Notes: a model not told the origin generated them from the letters alone. A stretch of DNA of 64,000 nt from CAWGGS01 sp963822095 (GCA_963822095.1 CAWGGS010000001.1:1-64000), one strand, 5' to 3'. Positions 41,584-50,545 are shown, counted from the stretch's first letter. A program made the numbers and translations.

Positions 41584-43662
41584 ATGACTGCCCATGATGA
41601 TCTGTCGGACGTGCGAAATATCGGCATAATGGCCCATATCGATGCAGGGAAGACAACAACAACTGAAAGGATACTTTACTACACTGGTCGATCGTATAAG
41701 ATTGGAGAAGTCCATGATGGCAATACCGTCATGGATTGGATGGAACAGGAACAAGAGCGGGGAATAACAATTACATCCGCTGCCACAACCTGTTATTGGA
41801 AAGAGCATAAAATTAATATTATCGATACCCCCGGACATGTCGATTTCACCGTTGAAGTGGAACGATGTTTGCGGGTGTTGGATGGCGTAGTAGCTGTATT
41901 CTGCGCAGTAAGCGGTGTCCAGCCACAGTCTGAGACGGTATGGAGACAGGCTGATAGGTATTCGATTCCACGTATTGCCTTCGTCAATAAGATGGATCGA
42001 ATCGGTGCAGATTATGATCGTTGTCTGAAGATGATTTCAGACAGACTGGGAGCAAATCCTGTTTCTTTGCAGGTCCCGGTCGGCAGAGAATCGGATTTTG
42101 CCGGTATTATCGACGTCATCGAAGAGAAAATGCTCATCTTCGAAGAGGATTCTCTCGGTCAGGAGGTTGTTGAAAAACCTATACCTGACGAATATATAGA
42201 AATTTTCACGGCCGCACGTATGACGCTCCTCGAGAAGTTGGCCGACTTCGATGAGGGGGTCATGGAAAAATACTTAGAAGATACTCGAGTATCTGCGGAT
42301 GAAATATACATTGCTTTGAGGAAGGCCACCCTTGCGCTGCAAGTGGTTCCCGTGCTCTGTGGCAGTGCCTTTAAGAACAAGGGTGTCCAGCCACTCTTGG
42401 ACTGTGTTATACGGTATCTGCCTTCGCCCTATGATATACCGACGGTGGAAGGCGAGGACAAGTCTGGAAAACTGGTTAAGAGGAAGACCGGCATCAAAGA
42501 TGATTTTTGCGGTCTGGTCTTTAAGTTGATGAGTGACACATTCGTTGAAAATCTTGCTTTTGTGCGGATTTACAGCGGCAAGCTCAAGGTAGGAGACAGG
42601 GTCTTTAATCCCGGTAAGAACAAGAAGGAAAAGATAGGAAAGCTCCTTCGACTGCATGCCAACAAACGGGAAGAGGTCCAAGAGATCGGAGCGGGTGATA
42701 TCGGTGCCGTTGTGGGGATGAAATTCACGACCACAGGAGATACGCTCTGTTCGACCGGGGATTACATAATCCTGGAAAGTATAGATTTTCCTGAACCGGT
42801 AATCGGGGTTGCGATCGAGCCGAGGAGTAAGGCGGATGAGAAGAAACTCTTGGATACTCTGGATAAGATTGCTTTAGAGGATCCATCGTTCAAGATAACG
42901 GTGAACGGCGATACCGGACAGACTATCATTTCAGGGATGGGTGAGCTACACCTGGAAATCATAGTTGATCGCCTGTTAAACGAGTTCAAGGTATCGGCAA
43001 ACGTCGGCAAACCCCAGGTTGCCTTCAAAGAGACGATCACCCAAAAATGCACTGCTGAAGGAAAATTCGACCAGCAGACAGGGGCGAAAGGGCAGTATGG
43101 GCATGTCGTCCTGGAAATTGAACCGATAGAAAGAGGGAAAGGCTTCGAATTTGTCAATAAGATAGATAAAGAGCTTATCCCGGAAATTTTCCTGGGCGCC
43201 ATCAAAAGGGGAGTTGCTGACAGTCTGGACTCTGGCCCTTTGATTGGTTATCCGTTGACAGATCTGCGAGTGAGTCTGGTTGGTGGGTCGTACCATGAAG
43301 AAGAGTCATCGGATATGGCCTTCGGGATTTCGGCGGCCATGGCAATAAGACGGGCAGGGACCCTTGGTAAGCCTGCTTTGCTTGAGCCGATTATGGATTT
43401 AGAAGTTATCACACCTGAAGAGTACATCGGGGATGTGATATCTGATTTGAATACAAAACGAGGTAAAATTGTTGCGGTGGAAGCGGAAAATGATGCCCAG
43501 AAATTACGGGGGCATGTGCCGCTGACAGAAATGTTCGGTTATTCGACATCCCTGCGATCTGCAACACAGGGCAGAGCAAGTTTTACTATGCAGTTCTTGC
43601 AGTATGATTCGGTACCTGCCATCAAGGCTGAAATGATTATTAAGAAAATCAGAGGAATCTAA
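41584..43662 (+). CDS. fusA: Elongation factor G
   Basis: 692 residues. Translocase GTPase: G1 A-H-I-D-A-G-K-T-T-T-T, switch II D-T-P-G-H-V-D-F, G4 N-K-M-D, domain IV with G-Q-Y-G-H-V and domain V to the end. No second fusA-like gene in the window. 83-nt gap from rpsG; 22 nt before tuf copy 2. Confidence 0.97.
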   Translation: MTAHDDLSDVRNIGIMAHIDAGKTTTTERILYYTGRSYKIGEVHDGNTVMDWMEQEQERGITITSAATTCYWKEHKINIIDTPGHVDFTVEVERCLRVLDGVVAVFCAVSGVQPQSETVWRQADRYSIPRIAFVNKMDRIGADYDRCLKMISDRLGANPVSLQVPVGRESDFAGIIDVIEEKMLIFEEDSLGQEVVEKPIPDEYIEIFTAARMTLLEKLADFDEGVMEKYLEDTRVSADEIYIALRKATLALQVVPVLCGSAFKNKGVQPLLDCVIRYLPSPYDIPTVEGEDKSGKLVKRKTGIKDDFCGLVFKLMSDTFVENLAFVRIYSGKLKVGDRVFNPGKNKKEKIGKLLRLHANKREEVQEIGAGDIGAVVGMKFTTTGDTLCSTGDYIILESIDFPEPVIGVAIEPRSKADEKKLLDTLDKIALEDPSFKITVNGDTGQTIISGMGELHLEIIVDRLLNEFKVSANVGKPQVAFKETITQKCTAEGKFDQQTGAKGQYGHVVLEIEPIERGKGFEFVNKIDKELIPEIFLGAIKRGVADSLDSGPLIGYPLTDLRVSLVGGSYHEEESSDMAFGISAAMAIRRAGTLGKPALLEPIMDLEVITPEEYIGDVISDLNTKRGKIVAVEAENDAQKLRGHVPLTEMFGYSTSLRSATQGRASFTMQFLQYDSVPAIKAEMIIKKIRGI

Positions 43663-43684
43663 TTAAGAATAGTGGGGAAAGACT

Positions 43685-44875
43685 ATGTCAAAGGAAAAAT
43701 TTAACAGGACAAAGCCGCATGTCAATGTAGGAACGGTAGGTCATATTGATCATGGAAAGACTACTTTGACAGCAGCCATAACCCGCGTATTGGCTCTCAA
43801 AGGTCAGGCAACGTTTACTGACTTCAGCGAGATCGATAAGGCCCCTGAAGAGAAGGAACGTGGAATTACAATTGCTACAGCTCATGTGGAATACGAGACG
43901 ACAAAGCGTCACTATGCCCATGTGGACTGTCCTGGCCATGCGGACTATATAAAGAACATGATCACCGGAGCCGCCCAGATGGACGGAGCGATTCTGGTTG
44001 TTGCGGCAACCGATGGTGCCATGCCCCAGACCAGAGAGCACATCCTGCTGGCCCGTCAGGTAGGTGTTCCTGCAATCGTTGTGTTCCTTAACAAATGCGA
44101 CATGGTCGACGATGAGGAACTGATCGAACTGGTGGAGATGGAGCTTAGAGAGCTTCTGGACAAATACGAATTCCCGGGTGACGATATTCCGATAATTCAG
44201 GGTTCTGCGTTGAAGGCCCTGGAAGAGCCGGAAAATGAAGCCGCTACCAAATGCATCTGGGAGCTCATGGAAGCCATCGACAACTATATTCCCGAGCCGA
44301 AAAGAGATATTGATCAGCCGTTTTTGATGCCGATCGAAGATGTTTTCTCGATATCTGGTCGTGGAACAGTGGCCACTGGTCGTGTTGAACGCGGTCGAAT
44401 TAAGGTTGGCGAAGAGGTTGAGATCGTAGGCATTCGTAAGACAACGAAGACCACGTGTACCGGTGTTGAGATGTTCAGGAAGCTGCTGGATGAAGGTCAG
44501 GCCGGTGACAATATCGGCGCGTTATTACGTGGAGTCAAGCGTGATGAGATCGAGCGTGGTCAGGTATTGGCGGCGCCGGGATCGATCACTCCGCATACGA
44601 AGTTCAAGGCAGAGTGTTATATTCTGGGCAAAGAAGAGGGTGGTCGCCATACGCCGTTTTTCAACGGATATCGTCCGCAGTTTTATTTCCGGACCACGGA
44701 TGTTACCGGTGTGGTAACGCTTCCCGAGGGAGTTGAGATGGTAATGCCCGGAGATAATGTATCGATAAGTGCCGAGTTGATCACTCCGATAGCCATGGAT
44801 GCCGGTTTGAGGTTCGCCATTCGTGAGGGCGGCCGGACAGTCGGTGCCGGCGTTATTAGTGAAATTGATAAGTAA
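43685..44875 (+). CDS. tuf: Elongation factor Tu (copy 2, str operon)
   Basis: 396 residues, identical to the product of 26825-28015. The two genes are identical in DNA except at 44303 (A for C), 44710 (T for C), 44860 (T for C) and 44872 (G for A), all silent. The upstream regions diverge right before the start codon and the downstream regions right after the stop, so homogenisation by gene conversion is confined to the coding sequence. Shine-Dalgarno GGGGAAAG. Confidence 0.98.
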   Translation: MSKEKFNRTKPHVNVGTVGHIDHGKTTLTAAITRVLALKGQATFTDFSEIDKAPEEKERGITIATAHVEYETTKRHYAHVDCPGHADYIKNMITGAAQMDGAILVVAATDGAMPQTREHILLARQVGVPAIVVFLNKCDMVDDEELIELVEMELRELLDKYEFPGDDIPIIQGSALKALEEPENEAATKCIWELMEAIDNYIPEPKRDIDQPFLMPIEDVFSISGRGTVATGRVERGRIKVGEEVEIVGIRKTTKTTCTGVEMFRKLLDEGQAGDNIGALLRGVKRDEIERGQVLAAPGSITPHTKFKAECYILGKEEGGRHTPFFNGYRPQFYFRTTDVTGVVTLPEGVEMVMPGDNVSISAELITPIAMDAGLRFAIREGGRTVGAGVISEIDK

Positions 44876-44884
44876 AGGTGCGTG

Positions 44885-45199
44885 ATGATACCTACAGAAA
44901 AAATACGGATTCGTTTGAAGGCTTATGATCATAAGCTGCTTGATCAGTCAACATCTGAAATAGTTGAAACAGCCAGAAGAACCGGTTCCGCAGTGGCCGG
45001 CCCTATTCCACTGCCGACGTCAGTAAATAAATTTTGTGTGTTGCGCTCGCCGCATGTGGATAAAAAATCGAGAGAACAGTTCGAGATGAGGACCCATCGT
45101 CGTCTCCTCGATATCCTGGAACCTACGCAGCAAACCATCGACCTGCTGATGAAACTCGAACTTTCCGCAGGTGTCGATGTTGAAATAAAACTGCCCTAA
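44885..45199 (+). CDS. rpsJ: 30S ribosomal protein S10 (NusE)
   Basis: 104 residues from ATG 44885 (a GTG three bases earlier, 44882, is an alternative), 6 nt after AAAGGTG. Contains the typical Y-D-H-K-L-L-D, G-P-I-P-L-P-T and R-T-H-R-R-L-L-D-I-L-E-P segments. It acts in the 30S head and, as NusE, with NusB in antitermination. First gene of the S10 operon, 9 nt behind tuf. Confidence 0.97.
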   Translation: MIPTEKIRIRLKAYDHKLLDQSTSEIVETARRTGSAVAGPIPLPTSVNKFCVLRSPHVDKKSREQFEMRTHRRLLDILEPTQQTIDLLMKLELSAGVDVEIKLP

Positions 45200-45237
45200 T
45201 AAAAGAGCCAAGGTAAATTGAAGCATTAGGTAATATT

Positions 45238-45867
45238 ATGCCAAAAACAATAGGAATATTGGGTAAAAAGGTTGGAATGACCCGTGTTTACAGTGAACTT
45301 GGTGAGTCTACTTCCGTCACTGTAATTGAGGCTGGCCCATGCAAGATACTTCAGGTGAAATCCGAAGCCAAAGACGGATACAGCGCGATTCAGGTTGGCT
45401 TTGAAAACAAAAAAACCTCCAGGATCAACAAACCGCTCGCCGGCCATTTTCAAAAGACCGGATCCGAAGGGTTTTACCATGTGCGCGAATTTCGAGTAGG
45501 AGATTCTGAAAGTTACAAAGCGGGCGATGCGGTTAGCCTGGATGCCCTCTTTAAGATCGGTGATTATGTCGATGTTCAGGGCCTGAGTAAGGGGCGTGGC
45601 TTTCAAGGTGTTATTAAACGGCATGGCTTTAAAGGTGGTCGTGACACGCATGGTTCCAACTTTCATCGTGCTCCAGGTTCAATAGGTTGCAGCGCATGGC
45701 CCTCAAGAGTCGTTAAAGGAAAGAAAATGCCCGGAAGAATGGGAAATGAAACCGTTATCAAAAAGAATATAAGAGTGGTTGATATCCGTTCCGACGAGAA
45801 CATAATTATTCTGAAGGGACCGGTGCCGGGTGCAAAAAACGGCCTTTTGAAAATCTTTTCAAAATAA
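45238..45867 (+). CDS. rplC: 50S ribosomal protein L3
   Basis: 209 residues. Early assembly protein near the peptidyl transferase centre. Starts with L-G-K-K-V-G-M-T-R-V-Y; G-K-K-M-P-G-R-M-G and the Gln-containing methylation-type loop region are present. 38-nt gap from rpsJ. Confidence 0.97.
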   Translation: MPKTIGILGKKVGMTRVYSELGESTSVTVIEAGPCKILQVKSEAKDGYSAIQVGFENKKTSRINKPLAGHFQKTGSEGFYHVREFRVGDSESYKAGDAVSLDALFKIGDYVDVQGLSKGRGFQGVIKRHGFKGGRDTHGSNFHRAPGSIGCSAWPSRVVKGKKMPGRMGNETVIKKNIRVVDIRSDENIIILKGPVPGAKNGLLKIFSK

Positions 45868-45903
45868 GAAACGAGGGACTTGATCCGGTTCAAGGAGATA
45901 ATG

Positions 45904-46527
45904 ATGTCAATGGTAGATATATATAACACCCGAAATGAAAAGGTCGGTGAAGTAGGGTTGAACAAGGAAATCTTTAATGTCGAAGTTAAAGAGCACCTCC
46001 TGCACGATGTGGTTCGGATGCAGCTTGCGGCCCGACGCGGAGGTAAGGCCTGCACCAAGACTCGGGTAGAGGTGAGGGGAGGTGGGTCCAAGCCTTGGCG
46101 ACAAAAAGGTACCGGTCGCGCGCGTTCAGGGAGCAGACGTTCGCCTCTCTGGCGGGGCGGTGGTGTGATTTTTGGTCCGAAACCCCGTGATTACAGCTTT
46201 AAATTAAACCGAAAGGTTAAAAAACAGGCATTGGCCATGGCCCTGAGTGCCAGGCTGCACGAAGGCAATCTGGTAGTCCTTGACGCTTTCGAAATGGAGG
46301 CCATAAAGACGAAGGATTTTATGGGTGTGATGAATGTGCTTCAAATTGAGAATTGCATTATCGTCACCGATCAAGCCAATGAGAAATTACAGAAATCATC
46401 ACGAAATGTAAACGGTTTCAAAGTTCTTCCTGTTGATGGTTTAAATGTTTACGATATTCTTTTACATAAAAAATTGGTACTGGTTCAGCCTGCTATCGAT
46501 ACCCTTGAAAAGAGGTTGATGTCATGA
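45904..46527 (+). CDS. rplD: 50S ribosomal protein L4
   Basis: 207 residues from ATG 45904, 6 nt after GGAG; ATGs at 45901 and 45910 are alternatives. Tunnel-lining extended loop with Q-K-G-T-G-R-A-R-S-G-S and W-R-G-G-G-V-I-F-G-P. In some bacteria L4 autoregulates the S10 operon. Stop overlaps rplW start (ATGA). Confidence 0.96.
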   Translation: MSMVDIYNTRNEKVGEVGLNKEIFNVEVKEHLLHDVVRMQLAARRGGKACTKTRVEVRGGGSKPWRQKGTGRARSGSRRSPLWRGGGVIFGPKPRDYSFKLNRKVKKQALAMALSARLHEGNLVVLDAFEMEAIKTKDFMGVMNVLQIENCIIVTDQANEKLQKSSRNVNGFKVLPVDGLNVYDILLHKKLVLVQPAIDTLEKRLMS

Positions 46528-46811
46528 AAAATTTATATGATGTACTCCAAGGGCCACGACTCACTGAAAAGGCCTCGGCTTTACAGGAAATGGATGGAAA
46601 GATCGTCCTCAAGGTGAACCGAAAGGCAAACAAGATAGATATCAAGAATGCGGTGGAAAAGATGTTCAAGGTGAAGGTTAAGGATGTCAAAACAGCCACT
46701 ATGCATGGAAAACGAAAAAGAGTGGGACGTTTTGTCGGCATGACCAATGACTGGAAAAAGGCCTATGTAACGCTTTCGGAAGGTGAAATTAATTTCGCCG
46801 ATGAATTATAA
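46524..46811 (+). CDS. rplW: 50S ribosomal protein L23
   Basis: 95 residues, translationally coupled to rplD by an ATGA overlap. At the tunnel exit it docks SRP and trigger factor. G-P-R-L-T-E-K-A near the N-terminus and K-V-K-D-V-K-T-A-T-M are standard. The gap to rplB is 87 nt. Confidence 0.96.
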   Translation: MKNLYDVLQGPRLTEKASALQEMDGKIVLKVNRKANKIDIKNAVEKMFKVKVKDVKTATMHGKRKRVGRFVGMTNDWKKAYVTLSEGEINFADEL

Positions 46812-46898
46812 ACCGATGCGTCTCGCATGAGAAAATTTCAGTAAACCGCTAAGAAATAATCTATCTTAATCTAGAGATGATGGAGCGACTGGGAAATC

Positions 46899-47720
46899 AT
46901 GGCAATAAAAACATATAAACCAACATCGGCCGGCAAACGACACCATGTATCGATACTGGATCGTTCTTTGTCGGATAAATCGCCGGAAAAAAGTCTTGTC
47001 ACGAGTTTGTCAAAGACCGGCGGAAGAAACAATTACGGCCGAGTGACATCCCGACATATAGGCGGCGGCCATAAAAGAAAATATCGTGTTATTGATTTCA
47101 AACGAAATAAGACAGATATTGCAGCCAAGGTCATAGCCATTGAGTACGATCCAAACAGGTCGGCGAACATAGCACTTCTCAGCTATACTGACGGTGAAAA
47201 AACCTATATTCTTGCACCGGATGGAATATCGGTTGGTGACCAGATCATTGCAGGCGACAATGTAGACATCCAGCCGGGTAATTGTCTGCCTTTGATAAAT
47301 ATTCCTTTGGGTACCGTTATTCATAACATTGAGATGAAAATCGGCAAAGGGGCTCAGATGGTTCGGAGCGCAGGTACCTCTGCACAGCTTATGGCAAAAG
47401 AGGGAAACTATGTTCTCGTTCGGCTGCCTTCCGGTGAAGTAAGGAAGTTCAACAAATTATGTCGTGCCTGTATCGGGCAGGTCGGCAACAGAGAACACGA
47501 GAGTAAGAAGCTCGGAAAGGCCGGTAGAAAGCGTTGGCTTGGGAAAAGACCTCACGTTCGCGGTGTGGCAATGAACCCGGTTGATCATCCGATGGGTGGT
47601 GGTGAAGGGAAAAGTTCTGGTGGACGTCATCCCTGTACTCCTTGGGGATATCCGACAAAAGGATATAAAACTCGAACAAATAAGTCCACTGACAAGTTTA
47701 TTGTTAAGAAGAGATCATAA
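46899..47720 (+). CDS. rplB: 50S ribosomal protein L2
   Basis: 273 residues. Required for subunit joining and peptidyl transferase assembly. K-T-Y-K-P-T-S-A-G-K-R start, R-H-I-G-G-G-H-K-R-K-Y and the C-terminal G-V-A-M-N-P-V-D-H-P-M-G-G-G loop with its functional His are intact. Confidence 0.97.
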   Translation: MAIKTYKPTSAGKRHHVSILDRSLSDKSPEKSLVTSLSKTGGRNNYGRVTSRHIGGGHKRKYRVIDFKRNKTDIAAKVIAIEYDPNRSANIALLSYTDGEKTYILAPDGISVGDQIIAGDNVDIQPGNCLPLINIPLGTVIHNIEMKIGKGAQMVRSAGTSAQLMAKEGNYVLVRLPSGEVRKFNKLCRACIGQVGNREHESKKLGKAGRKRWLGKRPHVRGVAMNPVDHPMGGGEGKSSGGRHPCTPWGYPTKGYKTRTNKSTDKFIVKKRS

Positions 47721-47737
47721 CATACAAGGAGTAAAGT

Positions 47738-48013
47738 ATGTCTCGTTCAATAAAAAAAGGACCGTTCATTGATGACCATCTCTTAAAAAAGGTCGAAAAG
47801 GCAAATGAAAGTGGTTCAAGAAAGGTCATAAAAACCTGGTCAAGACGGTCCGAGATCAGTCCAGAGATGGTGGGGCTGACTTTTGCAGTTCATAACGGGA
47901 AAAAATTTATACCGGTTTTTGTTTCTGAAAACATGGTTGGCCATAAATTCGGTGAGTTCTCACCAACAAGAACCTATTATGGCCATGCATCGGATAGGAA
48001 AGGAAAAAGATAA
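47738..48013 (+). CDS. rpsS: 30S ribosomal protein S19
   Basis: 91 residues. Starts M-S-R-S-I-K-K-G-P-F; V-F-V-S-E-N-M-V-G-H-K-F-G-E-F-S and the basic C-terminus are typical. Head protein contacting S13, encoded downstream at 57103. 17 nt after rplB with AAGGAG. Confidence 0.97.
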   Translation: MSRSIKKGPFIDDHLLKKVEKANESGSRKVIKTWSRRSEISPEMVGLTFAVHNGKKFIPVFVSENMVGHKFGEFSPTRTYYGHASDRKGKR

Positions 48014-48058
48014 TCAGAAACACATTGTTGATGGAAGGAATTTTTCAGGAGTAAGACT

Positions 48059-48391
48059 ATGGAAGCAAAGGCCGTAGGTAAATATATCCGAATTTCACCT
48101 CAAAAGGCGAGACTCGTAGCAGATGTGGTGAGGGGCATGGGGGTCGATAAGGCTATTACCACACTGAAGTTTATGCCCAAAAAGGGAGCCGGAATATTAA
48201 GGAAGGTTATTGAATCGGCAGTGGCCAATGCCACTCAGAATGACCAAATTGATGTTGATAACCTCTATATAAAAAGGATCTTCATTGACGGAGGGCCTTC
48301 TCTTAAAAGAATCAGCCCACGGGCGATGGGTCGGGCTACAGGTATAATAAAGCGTACCAGCCACATCACGGTAGTTCTTGATGAAGTGTAG
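48059..48391 (+). CDS. rplV: 50S ribosomal protein L22
   Basis: 110 residues. Lines the exit tunnel; its beta-hairpin region contains R-I-S-P-R-A-M-G-R-A. Shine-Dalgarno CAGGAG. The 73-nt gap to rpsC is AT-rich. Confidence 0.96.
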   Translation: MEAKAVGKYIRISPQKARLVADVVRGMGVDKAITTLKFMPKKGAGILRKVIESAVANATQNDQIDVDNLYIKRIFIDGGPSLKRISPRAMGRATGIIKRTSHITVVLDEV

Positions 48392-48464
48392 TCCACGGGA
48401 TTACAAGGCAACGCTTTTTTTACCATCTACCTTATTATACTAAGAAATTTGTTGGAGGAATGTT

Positions 48465-49134
48465 TTGGGGCAAAAGGTTAATCCATTAGGACTGAGACTG
48501 AATATAACCCGGACATGGGATTCGATCTGGTATGCGGATAAGGATTATGCCGTATATCTGATTGAGGATCAGAAAATACGAAAGTTTCTGAAGAAACGTC
48601 TCCATCACGCCGGCCTCGCCAAGATCATTATTGAACGTACCGGAGATAAGGTGCGTGTAAAACTTTTCACTGCCAGACCTGGTATTGTAATTGGAAAGAA
48701 AGGGAATGAAATTGAGGCGTTGAAAGTAGATTTAGAAAAATTAATCAATCGAAGAGCAACCCTTGATATTCAGGAAGTCAGAAGGCCTGAAGCTGATGCA
48801 CAACTGGTAGCTGAAAGTGTGGCCTCCCAACTCGTACGCAGGGTTGCATTCCGTCGAGCTATGAAAAAAGCCGTGAGTTCCGCACTGCGGTTCGGTGTTC
48901 AGGGAATCAAAATCTCATGCTCCGGTCGTCTTGGTGGAGCGGAAATGTCCAGATGCGAATGGGTTCGCGAAGGAAGAGTCCCGTTGCATACCTTAAGGGC
49001 TGATGTCGAATATGCACTTGCAGAGGCCAATACCACTTATGGAATTATTGGTGTTAAAGGTCTGGATTTTCAAAGGTGAGGTACTGAGCGAGACGGATAT
49101 CTGCCGTAAATCGGCTGATCAGGTAACCGGCTGA
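48465..49134 (+). pseudogene. rpsC: 30S ribosomal protein S3, frameshifted near the C-terminus
   Basis: TTG start 48465 behind GGAGGAA. As written the frame ends at 49079 (204 residues, last residues G-V-K-G-L-D-F-Q-R). Removing one G at 49059/49060 restores V-K-V-W-I-F-K-G-E-V-L, the expected S3 ending, and continues to a TGA at 49132-49134, giving 222 residues. The KH domain with its GxxG-type motif (V-I-G-K-K-G-N-E-I) and the S3 C-terminal domain are otherwise intact. Essential gene, so either a sequencing insertion or a real truncation of the tail. Confidence 0.88.
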
Positions 49135-49169
49135 AAAACTCTTATCAGTATTAAAATGTGGAGTAGAAG

Positions 49170-49586
49170 ATGTTAAGTCCGAAGAAAGTAAAACATAGAA
49201 AGGTTTTCAAGGGAAGAATGAAGGGGGCCTCGACCAATGGTTCCACTATTTCCTTTGGTGAATACGCCTTGAAAGCCGTAGTGTGTGGGAAAATGACAGC
49301 CCAGCAGATAGAGGCGGCCCGTATTGCAATCAACAGAAAAATTAAACGTGGCGGGAAGGTTTGGATTCGTGTATTCCCCGACAAGCCCATCACCAAAAAG
49401 CCGGCGGAAACTCGTATGGGTAAGGGAAAAGGTAATCCAGAGTATTGGGTTGCTCCGATAAAACCCGGAAGAATCCTCTATGAAATTGGAGGGATTGACG
49501 AGGAATTGGCCGTGCGGGCTTTGACCTTGGCTGGAAATAAGCTTCCCTTTGCCACAAAAGTAATTTCAAAGAGGAGCACATTATGA
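49170..49586 (+). CDS. rplP: 50S ribosomal protein L16
   Basis: 138 residues. Helps position A-site tRNA. P-K-K-V-K-H-R-K-V-F-K-G-R-M-K-G start and M-G-K-G-K-G-N-P-E-Y-W-V are standard. Its stop overlaps the rpmC start (ATGA at 49583-49586). Confidence 0.97.
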   Translation: MLSPKKVKHRKVFKGRMKGASTNGSTISFGEYALKAVVCGKMTAQQIEAARIAINRKIKRGGKVWIRVFPDKPITKKPAETRMGKGKGNPEYWVAPIKPGRILYEIGGIDEELAVRALTLAGNKLPFATKVISKRSTL

Positions 49587-49775
49587 AAGCGTCTGAATTA
49601 CGAAAGATGCCCAGTGATGAATTGATAAAAAAAGAAAAAGAACTGCGCGAAGAATTGGGTAATCTTTCTTTTAAACACCGGATCAGACCTTTGGAGGATA
49701 CGGCGAAACTGAGACAATTAAAGAAAGATATTGCAAGGATAGAGACCATATCCCAGTGAGAAATTAGATAATTAA
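49583..49775 (+). pseudogene. rpmC: 50S ribosomal protein L29, possibly frameshifted at the C-terminus
   Basis: ATG 49583 overlaps the rplP stop. As written the frame ends at 49759 after 58 residues (I-A-R-I-E-T-I-S-Q). L29 normally runs a few residues further; dropping one C in CCC (49752-49754) gives I-S-S-E-K-L-D-N and a TAA at 49773-49775, 63 residues. Because L29 tails vary, this frameshift is probable rather than certain; the 58-residue product could also be real. L29 binds next to L23 at the tunnel exit. Confidence 0.65.
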
Positions 49776-49839
49776 GATTGGAGTGCATGGAAAGGTCACA
49801 AAAAATTTTTGCTATACAACATCTCAAATAGATCACATT

Positions 49840-50101
49840 ATGAGTGAAATAAAAAAATCAAAAAAGACAAGAACCGGTTCTGTTGTCAGCAACAGGATGG
49901 AGAAAAGTGTCGTCGTCCGGGTTGAACGCAAAGTACGTCATAAGCTGTACGGAAAGTACATGAAAACGAGTGTGAAATACTTAGCGGATGATCCTGAAAA
50001 TCATTTGTAATATTGGCGATACCGTACTTATTGAAGAATGCCGTCCGCTCAGCAAGAAAAAGAGATGGCGGGTTCGGACTATACTTGAACAGGCAGTATG
50101 A
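49840..50101 (+). pseudogene. rpsQ: 30S ribosomal protein S17, frameshifted mid-gene
   Basis: From ATG 49840 the frame reads a good S17 (R-T-G-S-V-V-S-N-R-M-E-K-S-V-V-V) but stops after 56 residues at 50010 (D-D-P-E-N-H-L). Removing one T in CATTTG (50004-50006) restores C-N-I-G-D-T-V-L-I-E-E-C-R-P-L-S-K-K-K and runs to TGA 50099-50101, 86 residues, the usual S17 length. No clear Shine-Dalgarno precedes the ATG; a GTG at 49783 would add 19 non-family residues. Without the shifted part S17 loses its C-terminal rRNA-binding third. Confidence 0.9.
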
Positions 50102-50161
50102 TTTAGTCTAACCGTTAGGAAAGACAATATATTGCAACTGATGAGATCATCAGGTGAAATT

Positions 50162-50545
50162 ATGATACAGACAGAAACTATACTTAACGTCGCAGATAAT
50201 TCCGGCGCTAAAAAGGTTCAGTGTATTCGGGTTCTTGGCGGTACGAGAAAACGTTATGCACGGATCGGCGACGTTATTGTCGTTAGTGTAAAAGAAGCAA
50301 TACCGCATGCCAAGGTAAAAAAAGGCGATGTCATGAAGGCCGTAATTGTCCGAACCGCAAAAGAAATTAAGAGGATGGACGATACCTGGGTCAAATTTGA
50401 TGAAAACGCTGCCGTTGTTCTTTCGACCAGCGGTGAGCCTGTCGGTACCCGTATATTTGGCCCTGTGGCAAGAGAGCTGAGGAATCAAGGATTTATGAAG
50501 ATTAGTCTCATTGGCTCCCGAAGTACTCTAACCTTCTTTGGCTAG
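50162..50545 (+). pseudogene. rplN: 50S ribosomal protein L14, frameshifted at the very C-terminus
   Basis: From ATG 50162 (M-I-Q-T-E-T-I-L-N-V-A-D-N-S-G-A) the frame runs to 50545, 127 residues ending I-G-S-R-S-T-L-T-F-F-G. Removing one T at 50502/50503 or A at 50504 gives M-K-I-V-S-L-A-P-E-V-L followed by TAA at 50529-50531, exactly the conserved L14 ending and a 122-residue protein. L14 bridges to the 30S subunit. The altered tail could be tolerated, but the perfect match in the shifted frame shows a recent one-base insertion or a read error. Confidence 0.88.

Noticed and set aside
49783..49839. N-terminal extension of S17 from GTG 49783
   Set aside because: The 19 extra residues do not resemble any S17; the family-like start is ATG 49840.
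49998..50010. Programmed frameshifting in rpsQ
   Set aside because: The codons around CAT TTG TAA do not allow cognate re-pairing in the +1 frame, no stimulatory Shine-Dalgarno or structure is evident, and neighbouring genes show similar insertions.
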